Shown here piece by piece: positions 42,560-50,358 of a stretch of DNA of 64,000 nt. The DNA is from Paenibacillus sp. PL2-23. GTDB taxonomy: Bacteria; Bacillota; Bacilli; Paenibacillales; Paenibacillaceae. The notes beneath the pieces were generated by a model. That model searched no databases, had not been told where the DNA came from, and saw only the letters and a list, made by a program, of their open reading frames with translations. Location of the stretch: assembly GCF_040834005.1 (NCBI RefSeq), contig NZ_CP162129.1:3620001-3684000 (forward strand), given 5' to 3'. The translations under genes and the position numbers were made by a program. The first letter of the stretch is position 1. The number at the start of each line of letters is the position of its first letter.

Positions 42560-43769
42560 ACTTTTCTAATTCATCCGCTCGTTTCAAATAATCGGCGAAG
42601 ACGTCTGCAAACGCTTCGGCCGTATTCAAATTCTCCTGAAGCGTATTGTTGACGCCTCCGAACTCCAGCAGCAGACTGCCGCCGGAAATCGACTGGTTGT
42701 ATTCGCCGTTTCCTTGGCTCGAAGCTTTGAGGAGAACACCTCTCGATATACCGGGATACTTTTTATTCAGCTCCGCGCTCAAAGCGTCCGCGAATTTCTT
42801 GTTTTCCTTGTAGTTCGGATTTGCCATGCCGATCACGAACATGACGCGGGCATAAGTTTTTTTGCCGATCGTTACCGCCGTTGTGCTTCGAGGCAAATCA
42901 GCATCCCGATGGATATCCAGAAAATAAGACAAGGAAGCATGCGAATTGATTGCGTTCGTTATCGCTTTGCGGGATTCCGCATAGGAGTGCGAATAGTTTA
43001 GCTTTTGCTCTGTCAGTCTTGCAGCGATGTCGGCATTCTCTGCGATGGACGGAATGCCCTTCTGCTTCAGAACTCCCGCCATATGTTCGCCGACCAAAGA
43101 AATATTGATTTCTTTGTCGTCATAAGCGCCGTTCGCAGTATTTCTCGCCACGTTTTTCCACGACTCGCGATTGTGGGTATGGTAAATATAGACCTTGCTA
43201 TCGCTATCCGGCACCTCATCCGTTTGCACCACCCACTTGGCGACATACGCTTGCTTGCCATTCGTTAGAACGACGCGATACCATTCCCCTTCCGTTCCAT
43301 CGATTGAGAAGGTATCTCCGCTTTTTGCTTTAGCGACGACATCGAATTCCATGCCGGGCCCGCTCCGCAAGTTAGTGACGCCTAGTATGTGAACCGCCTT
43401 TGCTTTCGGAGCGACATCGGTCGGCTGTTCGCCTCCGCCAGCCTGATTTTCGGCGTCCGTTTCCACGACCCAGTTGGCAACGTATGCCTGCCCGCCCGCC
43501 GGAAGCGCGACCCGATACCAGTCGCCGTCGGTGCCGTTGATCGCAAAGCTGTCTCCGGCTTGCGCTTTAGCCACAACCTTGTAATCCATCCCAGGCCCGC
43601 TGCGCAGATTGGTTACGGCAACGATATGTACAATCTTCGCTTGATTTATGCTTTGACCTTCGGCGAGCGAAGGACTAGCTTTGCCCGATGAAGCAAATGC
43701 GGCATCTCCCGCTCCTGACAATAGTAGAATGGCGGCCGTACCGCCCAATAAGGCACTTCGCAGCTTCAA
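42558..43769 (-). CDS. SpoIIP-like peptidoglycan hydrolase with two SH3 domains
   Basis: 403-residue exported protein: signal peptide (SALLGGTAAILLLSGAGDAAFA), two tandem bacterial SH3 domains of about 65 residues (each with VTNLRSGPGM) and a SpoIIP catalytic domain. The family motifs IYHTHNRESW, LDIHRD and GGSLLLEFGGVNNT are present. SpoIIP is an amidase/endopeptidase acting with SpoIID during engulfment, but the sporulation protein has an N-terminal transmembrane helix and no SH3 pair, so this may be a wall-remodelling paralog. TTG 43769 is chosen for GGGGGAG 8 nt upstream; the longer frame reads through that site. Confidence 0.85.
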   Translation of the reverse strand: MKLRSALLGGTAAILLLSGAGDAAFASSGKASPSLAEGQSINQAKIVHIVAVTNLRSGPGMDYKVVAKAQAGDSFAINGTDGDWYRVALPAGGQAYVANWVVETDAENQAGGGEQPTDVAPKAKAVHILGVTNLRSGPGMEFDVVAKAKSGDTFSIDGTEGEWYRVVLTNGKQAYVAKWVVQTDEVPDSDSKVYIYHTHNRESWKNVARNTANGAYDDKEINISLVGEHMAGVLKQKGIPSIAENADIAARLTEQKLNYSHSYAESRKAITNAINSHASLSYFLDIHRDADLPRSTTAVTIGKKTYARVMFVIGMANPNYKENKKFADALSAELNKKYPGISRGVLLKASSQGNGEYNQSISGGSLLLEFGGVNNTLQENLNTAEAFADVFADYLKRADELEK

Positions 43770-43976
43770 AGAACAATCTCCCCCATTTTTCGCAAAAGAT
43801 ACTCTGCAAAATTCGACGGAAAACGAGGGAAATCCTGCTAATCTAGCTTTTCCATTCATACCTTTTTCGGATTAAATTTAAAATAGAAAGCCCCACGTAT
43901 TTGATGAATGAACTCACGGCAAATAAAGTTGAATTTGGTTCGCAGGGGTTAAGATCGATAAAGCGGATATACAAAA

Positions 43977-44013
43977 AATAAAGAACCTTGCTACCTACAC
44001 AAGGTTCTTTATT
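43977..44013. terminator. Hairpin repeating the 23813 terminator arms
   Basis: AATAAAGAACCTTG (43977-43990) pairs perfectly with CAAGGTTCTTTATT (44000-44013). The AAAGAACCTTG core matches the terminator at 23813-23845. It lies upstream of the SpoIIP-like gene and just past the sigK relic on the minus strand. Confidence 0.75.
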
Positions 44014-44053
44014 TTCTGTATCACATTGTCGTCTTCGCCCCTCACCGCCATGC

Positions 44054-44113
44054 ACTCCATCCCGAGGATGTCGATCCCGTGATTTCATTTCCCTCTTGGT
44101 CCGTGCCGATGGG
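44054..44113 (-). pseudogene. Relic fragment of a sigK-like gene
   Basis: About 60 bases closely resemble 47907-47966 inside the intact sigK. Read on the minus strand, it codes PIGTDQEGNEIT, then after a 1-base loss IDILGMECMA, compared with [20 protein letters not shown] in SigK. Similarity stops abruptly on the upstream side before PIGTD. It is out of frame and has no start, so it is a decayed partial copy. Confidence 0.6.
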
Positions 44114-44161
44114 TCAAATTTTAGATTCATAAAGCGTCCGTTCTTACAATAAACGAATACT

Positions 44162-44262
44162 CTATCGATTGATTTTCCCAATTACATATAAATGTAAATC
44201 CCCGTAACCCAGTTCATAATTCCGACTGTTTGAACTTAGATGTGCCGCCTCATTCGGAGCTA
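44162..44262 (-). pseudogene. Possible 3' remainder of the gene split by the TnpB element
   Basis: On the far side of the TnpB element a minus-strand frame without a start reads LAPNEAAHLSSNSRNY and ends at TAG (44162-44164). It could be the original C terminus of the truncated gene at 45578-46021. A hairpin TTACAT/ATGTAA at about 44183-44198 is an alternative reading as element end. Tentative. Confidence 0.3.
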
Positions 44263-44480
44263 AGGTCAATGACCCCCACTTAACTAACGTTTGAAGTGGG
44301 GGCTTGTAACGACCCGATCGTACGAACGTCTTGCGACTCCGATCTTTTGGCGTTCCGAAGAACGTGGTGTTACATCCTCTAGTAAGCCTTCGCCTACCGA
44401 TGGGCAGACTGACAGCTGCCCTGCAAGCCTAGTCATGCTAAGCCTGCACCTTCAAGAAGGTACTCTCTTCCCTTCAGACA
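44262..44480 (-). ncRNA. Predicted omega RNA (reRNA) of the TnpB element
   Basis: TnpB nucleases use a guide RNA made from the 3' end of tnpB and the right end of the element. This stretch spans the end of tnpB, the roughly 130-nt tail and the strong hairpin at 44273-44302. The guide would be read from sequence just beyond the right end. Placement is by analogy; no transcript evidence. Confidence 0.45.
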
Positions 44481-45551
44481 GAGATTCATGGCGCCGATCC
44501 GGTCGTCATTGCTTGTATATCTGCATGCCTGGCAACGAAAGCGATGCCTGCGTTTATCCCGGTTTTCTTTCACCGTGTGGCGGCATAGGGGACACGCCTG
44601 CGAGGTGTGCTTCGGATCCACGGCTATCGCCATCGATCCTGCAAGCTTCGCCTTATACGTCACCATCTGACGCAGCTGATAGAAAGCCCACGATACCGTC
44701 ACATACCGATACTTCAGCTTTGCCTTTTCCGCCCTGCGGCGGATCCCTGTCAAATCCTCCAGCACAAACAGCGTATTCGCCCCATAACGGGTAACGAGTG
44801 CCTTACTGACCTGATGGTTCACATCGGTCATCCAGCGGTTTTCTCGTTCTCCGATTTGCTTCAGCCTGCGGCGGGACGAAGCCGTTTGTTTGCGTTGCAG
44901 CTCGGAACGCAATCGTTGGTAGTTTGCTCGTTTGTGTTTCAGTCCCCTTCCCCGAAAAAACAGCGTTCTCCCCTCGGTGTCATACACCGTAGCTACAAAG
45001 TTGATGCCCAGATCAATCCCTGCAACGTGTTCAATCTCCTTAAGCTCAGGAGAGGCCATTTCCTTAGACACTGGAATATGCAAAAACCACTTCTGTTTTT
45101 TGCATACCAGCTTGGCTGTACCGAATGTCCATGTGCCGTCGTAATAAGTCTCCATTCCTTTGGCTTCGAAGGGGATCTTCATGCGGCCTTGCAGCGTATT
45201 GACGGAGAATAGCTTTGCGCTTAGCGAGTAATCCCGTCTCCAGACGAGATCGTATTCCGGCTTCTTAAATTGTACGCGTGTCCAAGCATGTCCGCTGCTC
45301 AAGATGGTCTTGTATTTAGCCCGTACCGTTTTCAATACCGACTGCGCCATTTGAGAGCGCAGGCCCATCGTGCTGCGCAGGGTTCGATACGTCATTCGGT
45401 GCAGGGCAGACTGCCGGCGCTCGCTCGTCTCAAACACAAGGGCAGAGACAAAATTACAGCCTTGACGATAAGCGATCATCGTTTGTTGCAGGGCCATCAT
45501 TTGACTGTCTGACGGTTTGATTTTGATTTTCGCCGTCACGGTAACGATCAT
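44433..45551 (-). CDS. tnpB: TnpB RNA-guided nuclease (IS605 OrfB)
   Basis: 372 residues, full length. The RuvC-like site is complete: D180 in AGIDLGINF, E265 in LFVLEDLTGI and D350 in NDDRIGAMNL. The zinc ribbon has C320/C323 and C340/C343. The N-terminal wedge and REC-like region are present. TnpB cuts DNA next to a short element-specific motif with the omega RNA as guide, keeping the element at its donor site. A GAGGAGG ribosome site lies ahead of ATG 45551. No tnpA partner is nearby, so mobility would need one elsewhere. Confidence 0.92.
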   Translation of the reverse strand: MIVTVTAKIKIKPSDSQMMALQQTMIAYRQGCNFVSALVFETSERRQSALHRMTYRTLRSTMGLRSQMAQSVLKTVRAKYKTILSSGHAWTRVQFKKPEYDLVWRRDYSLSAKLFSVNTLQGRMKIPFEAKGMETYYDGTWTFGTAKLVCKKQKWFLHIPVSKEMASPELKEIEHVAGIDLGINFVATVYDTEGRTLFFRGRGLKHKRANYQRLRSELQRKQTASSRRRLKQIGERENRWMTDVNHQVSKALVTRYGANTLFVLEDLTGIRRRAEKAKLKYRYVTVSWAFYQLRQMVTYKAKLAGSMAIAVDPKHTSQACPLCRHTVKENRDKRRHRFRCQACRYTSNDDRIGAMNLCLKGREYLLEGAGLA

Positions 45552-45577
45552 ATGTTCGCCTCCTCGCTATGCTAATT

Positions 45578-46021
45578 TTAGCATAGTAGGGAGAACAAGA
45601 ACACACCAAATATCATTCCGGCTAATGCCGGACGCCCATTCCTCCCCCGCTTATAGAAGACGGGAGTATCCTGGGCGATATTGATGAATATTCCTAATTT
45701 ATCATCAAATTGAAAGAAAACCTCTCGAGCAGACAACTCATTGTACTTCCGAGTTCCGTCTTCATTTAATATTTCATCAACTAAAGTCTGTGACACTGGG
45801 GCAGCTTTGTTCAATATCAGTTGTATCTCTTCGCCAAGCTGTAGGTAAGGAATTTCACTTTGATTGTTCGTCAGACTATCGAAAGTATCGGGCCTATGAT
45901 CAGGATTATCAATGGCATTTACCAATCTTGAAACATAGGGAATTTCAATATCTCCCGAGTGAATGGTGATGATTTCAACACCAGTTGACTCTTTGGTATT
46001 AACGGAGCGGTAATGTTCCAC
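45578..46021 (-). pseudogene. Unrecognised protein gene truncated by the TnpB element
   Basis: The frame reads MEHYRSVNTKESTGVEII (GTG start) to about DTPVFY and then runs into element DNA; the last ~22 codons (RGRNGRPALAGMIFG and on) are derived from the element's left end. The remaining ~120 residues contain no motif I recognise. It begins 17 nt after dus without a clear ribosome site, so its start may also be lost. Base composition is A/T-rich like dus. Confidence 0.6.
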
Positions 46022-46038
46022 CTTCGGAGGGACCTAAA

Positions 46039-47025
46039 TTACTTCTTAAAGCTTTGCAGCACTTGACGTACTTCATCTGTTGACTTCGTTTGCATGAGCT
46101 CATTTTTCAACTCATCTGCCTTGTCAAATCCATTTATATATATCTTGAAAAAACGAAGTAAATGAACAAATGGTCTCGGTTCCAGTTCTGTTGCAAATGT
46201 ATCATACAAATCAATATGGTAGTTTAATAACTCTATTTTTTCGTCTCTGCTATGCTCTCTAGGTGTTTTCTCAAATGCAAATGGATTTTTAAATACACCC
46301 CTACCGATCATAATTCCATCAATTCCATATTGTTCTGCCAGCATTAAGCCTGTTTTTCGATCCGCTATATCTCCATTAATCGTTAATAAGGTATGGGGTG
46401 CAATCTGATCACGAAGCTGTTTAATTTCAGGAATAAGCTCCCAATGCGCAGCCACCTTACTCATTTCTTTTTTGGTTCGCAGATGAATAGACAGATTGGC
46501 AATATCTTGTCGCAATAGATGTGATAACCACTCACGCCACTCCTCGACATGTGTATAGCCAAGTCTAGTTTTTACGCTTACCGGCAATCCACCTGCTTTA
46601 GTAGCTTGTATAATATCTGCTGCCAGATTAGGTTGTAGGATGAGTCCGCTACCCTTAGCTTTAGCTGCGACGTTATGAGCAGGACAGCCCATATTAATAT
46701 CAATGCCTTTAAAGGCAAGCTTAGCTAATCCAATGCTCATTTCCCTAAAATAATCAGGGTTGTTTCCCCAAATATGCGCAACCATAGGCTGTTCATCTTC
46801 TGTAAAATATAATCTCCCGCGTTCACTATATATAGCATCTGGATTACAGTAACCTTCAGTACTTGTAAACTCAGTGAAAAAAACATCAGGTCTACCCGCT
46901 TTACTCACAACATGACGAAACACAACATTCGTTACATCTTCCATAGGAGCAAGCACAAAAAACGGTTTAGGTAATTCCTTCCAAAAATTATCGATCAACT
47001 TAAATTCCATTCCTCTCATCCGCAT
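46039..47025 (-). CDS. tRNA-dihydrouridine synthase
   Basis: 328-residue FMN enzyme reducing uridines in the tRNA D-loop. Recognised by [13 protein letters not shown] near the N terminus, [19 protein letters not shown] with the catalytic Cys, VSVKTRLGY and the FMN phosphate loop [10 protein letters not shown]. Bacilli carry Dus paralogs; this one is not the dusB neighbour of folate genes. ATG 47025 or 47010 may be the start; no strong ribosome site is seen for either. The gene is visibly A/T-richer than its surroundings, which may mean transfer. Confidence 0.88.
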   Translation of the reverse strand: MRMRGMEFKLIDNFWKELPKPFFVLAPMEDVTNVVFRHVVSKAGRPDVFFTEFTSTEGYCNPDAIYSERGRLYFTEDEQPMVAHIWGNNPDYFREMSIGLAKLAFKGIDINMGCPAHNVAAKAKGSGLILQPNLAADIIQATKAGGLPVSVKTRLGYTHVEEWREWLSHLLRQDIANLSIHLRTKKEMSKVAAHWELIPEIKQLRDQIAPHTLLTINGDIADRKTGLMLAEQYGIDGIMIGRGVFKNPFAFEKTPREHSRDEKIELLNYHIDLYDTFATELEPRPFVHLLRFFKIYINGFDKADELKNELMQTKSTDEVRQVLQSFKK

Positions 47026-47347
47026 ACGATAACCGCTAAATTGAACACCATTATATCATATTTTCATCATGCTACAGCTTTCGTCAGATCAAGGATGATA
47101 CAATAACATCAACGTATATTTTTTCAGTTATCGTCTAAGCTTGAACTAAATGAGGACGGTCGAAATGCAAATGATTGAACAACGCTTCGATTTAAGCACT
47201 ACGAAAAAATGATGGACAAAGTTAATGAGCAATCGTTTTTACAGGCTGAATGCACTGGGATTGTTCTTATGCCTGAGCAGTATTATTTGAAAGGCAGTCT
47301 AACAAACATCCAGTTATACTTTGGTTTAAGAAGGGTTGGTGATTAAT
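47026..47347. other. Intergenic A/T-rich stretch with a decayed small ORF
   Basis: A plus-strand stretch at about 47164-47346 looks like a broken small gene: ATG followed by MIEQRF, then a frame change into EKMMDKVNEQSFLQAEC, ending at TAA just before the Uma2 relic. I do not recognise it. The first ~130 bases hold the dus upstream region. Confidence 0.35.
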
Positions 47348-47455
47348 GTGGCAACTCCTCAATAAAACGAAGGATTAACTTACGCTGACTATCTCGCAAT
47401 GGGTGACGATGTTCGTTACGAAGTCATTGATGGTCCAAGGGATCATTCATGTTGA
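47348..47455 (+). pseudogene. Uma2-family endonuclease relic
   Basis: GTG at 47348 begins VATPQ, then a stop, then NEGLTYADYLAMGDD and VRYEVIDG before a frame end. This matches the N terminus of Uma2 (DUF820) proteins, which have a PD-(D/E)XK-type fold. Only about 30 of ~190 residues remain. Confidence 0.6.
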
Positions 47456-47618
47456 AAATCCTGATCGTTCATTCGAACAATATCGCCATTGCTGTATTCT
47501 TTTACAATTGCACCTTCCCTGTTTTTATAAACGATGTAGGTGTCATATGCTTTGGTGTCTAATTTTACACGGTCATATATTCGAATTATACCATGGTAGC
47601 AAACAGGCATGCAGACTG

Positions 47619-47640
47619 AAAAAGCCGGCATCGCCGGCTT
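47619..47640 (-). terminator. Terminator after sigK
   Basis: AAGCCGGC (47622-47629) pairs with GCCGGCTT (47633-47640) around a 3-nt loop, followed on the minus strand by a T run (A47619-47623). Confidence 0.85.
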
Positions 47641-47659
47641 CCCATCAGTAGCTATATTC

Positions 47660-48358
47660 TCACTTCTTCGCCTTATAAAACTCATGATACAACTTCATAA
47701 GAGCCCTTTTCTCTATCCTTGAAACATAGCTCCGGCTAATACCCAGCTCCTTCGCAATCTCCCGCTGCGTACGCTCATCCCCGCCATGTACCAGCCCGAA
47801 GCGCCCAATCACAACTTCCTTCTCGCGGTCATCCAATATGTCCAAATTCTTATAAATCTTGCTCTTCTCGATCTTGAGCTGCACTTTATCCGCTACGTCG
47901 TCGGACTCCGTTCCGAGGATATCAATGAGCGTGATCTCGTTCCCCTCTTTGTCCGTGCCGATGGGATCGTGCAGGGATACGTCCTTGCGCGTCTTCTTCA
48001 AGCTGCGAAGATGCATAAGTATTTCGTTTTCAATACAACGGGCAGCGAAGGTGGCGAGCTTCGTTCCTTTGCCCGTCTGGAAGCTTTCAATCGCTTTGAT
48101 CAAGCCGATGGTGCCGATCGAGATCAAATCCTCAAGATCCTCACCCGTGTTATCGAATTTTTTCACTATGTGGGCGACCAAGCGAAGATTATGTTCGATA
48201 AGCAGATTTCGCGAGTGTGCGTTACCCTCCGCCATCAGTGCAAGATGCTTGGCCTCCTCGTCTTCCTTCAGCGGCTGAGGAAAAGCGTTATTTTTCACAT
48301 ACGACACGAGCAGCGTCAACTGCTTAATGAACAAAGCGACAGCCGTAAAAAATCCCAT
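47660..48358 (-). CDS. sigK: RNA polymerase sporulation sigma factor SigK (pro-form)
   Basis: Late mother-cell sigma factor directing coat and spore maturation genes. The 232-residue protein is very close to Bacillus SigK throughout: hydrophobic pro-sequence ([19 protein letters not shown]), region 2 ([31 protein letters not shown]), [17 protein letters not shown], and region 4 HTH ([19 protein letters not shown]). The gene is uninterrupted, with no skin-type element. The pro-sequence implies activation by SpoIVFB-like cleavage. A SigE-like -10 lies upstream. Confidence 0.95.
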   Translation of the reverse strand: MGFFTAVALFIKQLTLLVSYVKNNAFPQPLKEDEEAKHLALMAEGNAHSRNLLIEHNLRLVAHIVKKFDNTGEDLEDLISIGTIGLIKAIESFQTGKGTKLATFAARCIENEILMHLRSLKKTRKDVSLHDPIGTDKEGNEITLIDILGTESDDVADKVQLKIEKSKIYKNLDILDDREKEVVIGRFGLVHGGDERTQREIAKELGISRSYVSRIEKRALMKLYHEFYKAKK

Positions 48359-48441
48359 GCTCCGTACCCCCCATGCTGTATTGGCAGGACAACCGGCTCA
48401 TGCCGAGCCTTCGTCCTTGCCCGCAAGAACGTCAGTTGTAC

Positions 48442-48449
48442 ATTGTATG
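48442..48449 (-). promoter_or_regulatory. SigE-type -10 element upstream of sigK
   Basis: The minus strand reads CATACAAT, matching the sigma-E -10 consensus (CATACAnT), 83 nt before the sigK start. An ATA at about the -35 position is spaced shorter than usual. sigK transcription by sigma-E is known in Bacillus. Confidence 0.4.
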
Positions 48450-48536
48450 TGGGCACGGGCCTATCTGTGCATGGCCCATTGATGAATTAAGCTCATGGGC
48501 AAAAATCATATGAATCAACTCTTCTATGTTCTCACA

Positions 48537-49445
48537 TTAATCCCAAGCTATTTCGGCATGAAGATACGCCAATTCATCATGGAATCCCCAGCCGATCCCA
48601 CTCGTATCCGAGACGATCTTCGCCAATCGATCCTTATACTCCTCATACAGCACGCCTTCCTCATCGTCATTCACGTGGTCGATAATATCGGAATATACAG
48701 ACACCATGCTGTTATAGAACCGCTCATCGATATCACCGTAATCCACGGTGAAGGATACGCCCAGCTCCACGTAGATGAGCTTCAGCTGGAACACATGCTT
48801 CATGCTGCCGGTCAGCTTTTCGAACTCCGAGATGGCTTTTTTCGCCTCTTGAAGACGAAGCTTCGGTTCGCCGCGATCGGGATAAAATTGGTTCTCTATC
48901 TTTTTCCGATATTCCTGGAAAAGCGCCTCTGCGGCCGGTTCGCCAAGAATGCGTACGGACAAATATTTTTCCATTTCTTTACTGACTTCAAAGCAGTCCT
49001 TGACAAGCATGATAAGCTGCTCGTGGCTTAGCTGCTTCAGATGCTTGTTCAATGTGGTTTTGGTCAGCTTCACGGTCTTGGGGGCAGTTCCTTCCGTCGA
49101 CTTCTTGCCTCGCGATACGGCGCTCAGCTTCTTGGGGATAAGCTTGTCCTTCATTTGCTGCAGCAGGATATTGGAATCCACCACGGCGTATTTCTCCGGA
49201 TCGAATGCTTCCCCAACCAACTCCAGCATTTGCTCGCGTTCCGGATGATCGGGTGTACCGAGCACCTCCAACAACTCCTCGTAGCCCCAGATGCCGCCTA
49301 CATCCTCCGGAGGACAAGCCCGCTCGCCGCCAAGACAGACTGGCGTGTAGTCAGCGGCTTCGTTCTCGATGCTTAGCAGTGTTACCGTATGCTCCCAGCT
49401 GTCTCCAAAGTCATATAGGTAAGTGCTCTGTGATTGTTGAATCGT
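48537..49445 (-). pseudogene. 5'-truncated pRiA4b ORF-3-like gene with DUF6155-like tail
   Basis: The frame is open from the stop of the preceding gene (49446) with no ATG/GTG/TTG until 49274. It reads STYLYDFGDSWEHTVTLL, CPPEDVGGIWGYEELLEVL, the second half of the plasmid pRiA4b ORF-3 domain; the first ~80 residues of the domain are missing. After a Lys/Thr-rich linker, a helical region (YLSVRILGEPAAEALFQEY) resembles DUF6155. A remnant starting at TTG 49274 could be translated, but not the intact family protein. Confidence 0.6.
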
Positions 49446-50003
49446 CTACGGTGTCTGATTTGCATACAACGCGGCAGCCGTCTCGCGATACCAGCCAAGC
49501 TCCGCTTTTCGACTCAGAAAGTAGCGGCTGTCCATGAGAATCGGTATAACCTCCGCCCCCTTGTACATCGCTTTTGGTCCGATCTTCTCCACTCGGAAAT
49601 GATATTGGAATCGAATGAGCCGATACAATAAGGGATCCAGCAAGGCTACAGCGTAAAGCTGGTCTCGCGATTCCGCATATTCGAATAGGCTGAACATGAG
49701 CAAATCCAGGAGATTGGAGGAACGAAAGCCCCGCGAGATGGCAAATTTATCAATGATAAATACTTGCCCCGGATAACGCCCAAGCCTCTCAATAGCATCT
49801 TGATGCAGAAAGTCGCTCCACTCGGCTAATGCCTGGTCATGGAAAGGTACAAATTGGACCGTACCCGCAGCCTTGCCCTCTGTATAAAAGAGAAAGCAAT
49901 CCCCATCAACATGCTCGTGCTCAAAGCCTTTTTCATCCCAAACCTGCATCCAGATATGGTCGAACACTATTTTTTGTTTGTCATTGGCAACTTGAATAAT
50001 CAA
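49446..50003 (-). CDS. GNAT-like N-acetyltransferase
   Basis: 185 residues with the arrangement of a GNAT fold: GTVQFVPF (beta-strands 3-4), FIIDKFAISRGFRSSNLLDLLMF (beta-4 and the acetyl-CoA loop, where the usual RGxGxG is loosened to RGFRSS) and a C-terminal YHFRVEKIG strand. Substrate unknown. TTG 50003 has GGGAG 7 nt upstream. Its stop is directly followed by the truncated pRiA4b frame. Confidence 0.65.
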   Translation of the reverse strand: MIIQVANDKQKIVFDHIWMQVWDEKGFEHEHVDGDCFLFYTEGKAAGTVQFVPFHDQALAEWSDFLHQDAIERLGRYPGQVFIIDKFAISRGFRSSNLLDLLMFSLFEYAESRDQLYAVALLDPLLYRLIRFQYHFRVEKIGPKAMYKGAEVIPILMDSRYFLSRKAELGWYRETAAALYANQTP

Positions 50004-50358
50004 AAGATCACTCCCGAATTGTTCTTATTTTCGCACATTTCATCATAATTTGTTCTTAATAAAGAATTATAGCGCTTACTCTCGGAAATTGTCAAAATAT
50101 AAAATGGAGCAAATGTGAAGCTGGCGTTTCGCTTTACAGTACATTTAACCCCGCCGAATCTGCCGCTTACAATTGAGGTTTACTCTTGTAGGGAGCGAAC
50201 ACGCTCAACATATGGCGAGGGTACGAGAACAAGAGAAAACCCTTTTATGAATCGGAAGCTGCGATTGCCTCACTAGCGCAGAGGCTTGCCGATGCATAAA
50301 AGGGTTATTTGGCGTTTATCCGCGGCCCTGCCGAATCCAAATCGAGAGGATGGAGTAC
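50004..50358 (+). promoter_or_regulatory. Leader region of the large surface protein gene
   Basis: About 355 bases without a gene. The first half is A/T-rich and must contain divergent promoters; no clear -35/-10 pair could be fixed. A long hairpin occupies 50238-50306, and a GAGAGG ribosome site lies at 50344-50349. Confidence 0.4.
50238..50306 (+). other. Long interrupted hairpin in the 5' leader
   Basis: AACCCTTTTATG (50238-50249) pairs perfectly with CATAAAAGGGTT (50295-50306). Inside, ATCGG/CCGAT and AAGC/GCTT extend the stem around a loop with GCGATTGC. No long T run follows, so it is not a classic terminator; it may be a structured mRNA leader. It does not match a riboswitch class I can name. 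Confidence 0.5.

Larger units (their letters stand above)
44262..45655 (-). mobile_element. IS200/IS605-type element with tnpB only
   Basis: A tnpB gene with no tnpA is bordered by subterminal hairpins typical of this group: CCCCCACTT/AAGTGGGGG at 44273-44302 past the 3' end, and palindromes CTATGCTA/TAGCATAG (45567-45586) and TCCGGC/GCCGGA (45617-45632) before the 5' end. The exact ends are estimates. Members lack terminal inverted repeats and target duplications. The upstream end lies inside another gene, which it truncates. Confidence 0.75.

Noticed and set aside
43843..44181. 112-codon minus-strand frame MGKSIDRVFVYCKNGRF onwards
   Set aside because: It crosses the sigK relic in the wrong frame and the terminator hairpin; no family resemblance.
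47443..47685. 80-codon minus-strand frame overlapping the sigK terminator
   Set aside because: It begins inside sigK's 3' end and reads through the terminator. The C-terminal part (YDTYIVYKNREGAIV) might be a gene fragment but no family could be named.
47660..48358. Skin-type interruption of sigK
   Set aside because: The gene reads through from the pro-sequence to the region 4 HTH without a break.
50238..50306. c-di-GMP (GEMM) riboswitch
   Set aside because: The GCGCAGAGGC stretch is faintly similar but the conserved GEMM core and tetraloop-receptor parts are not visible.
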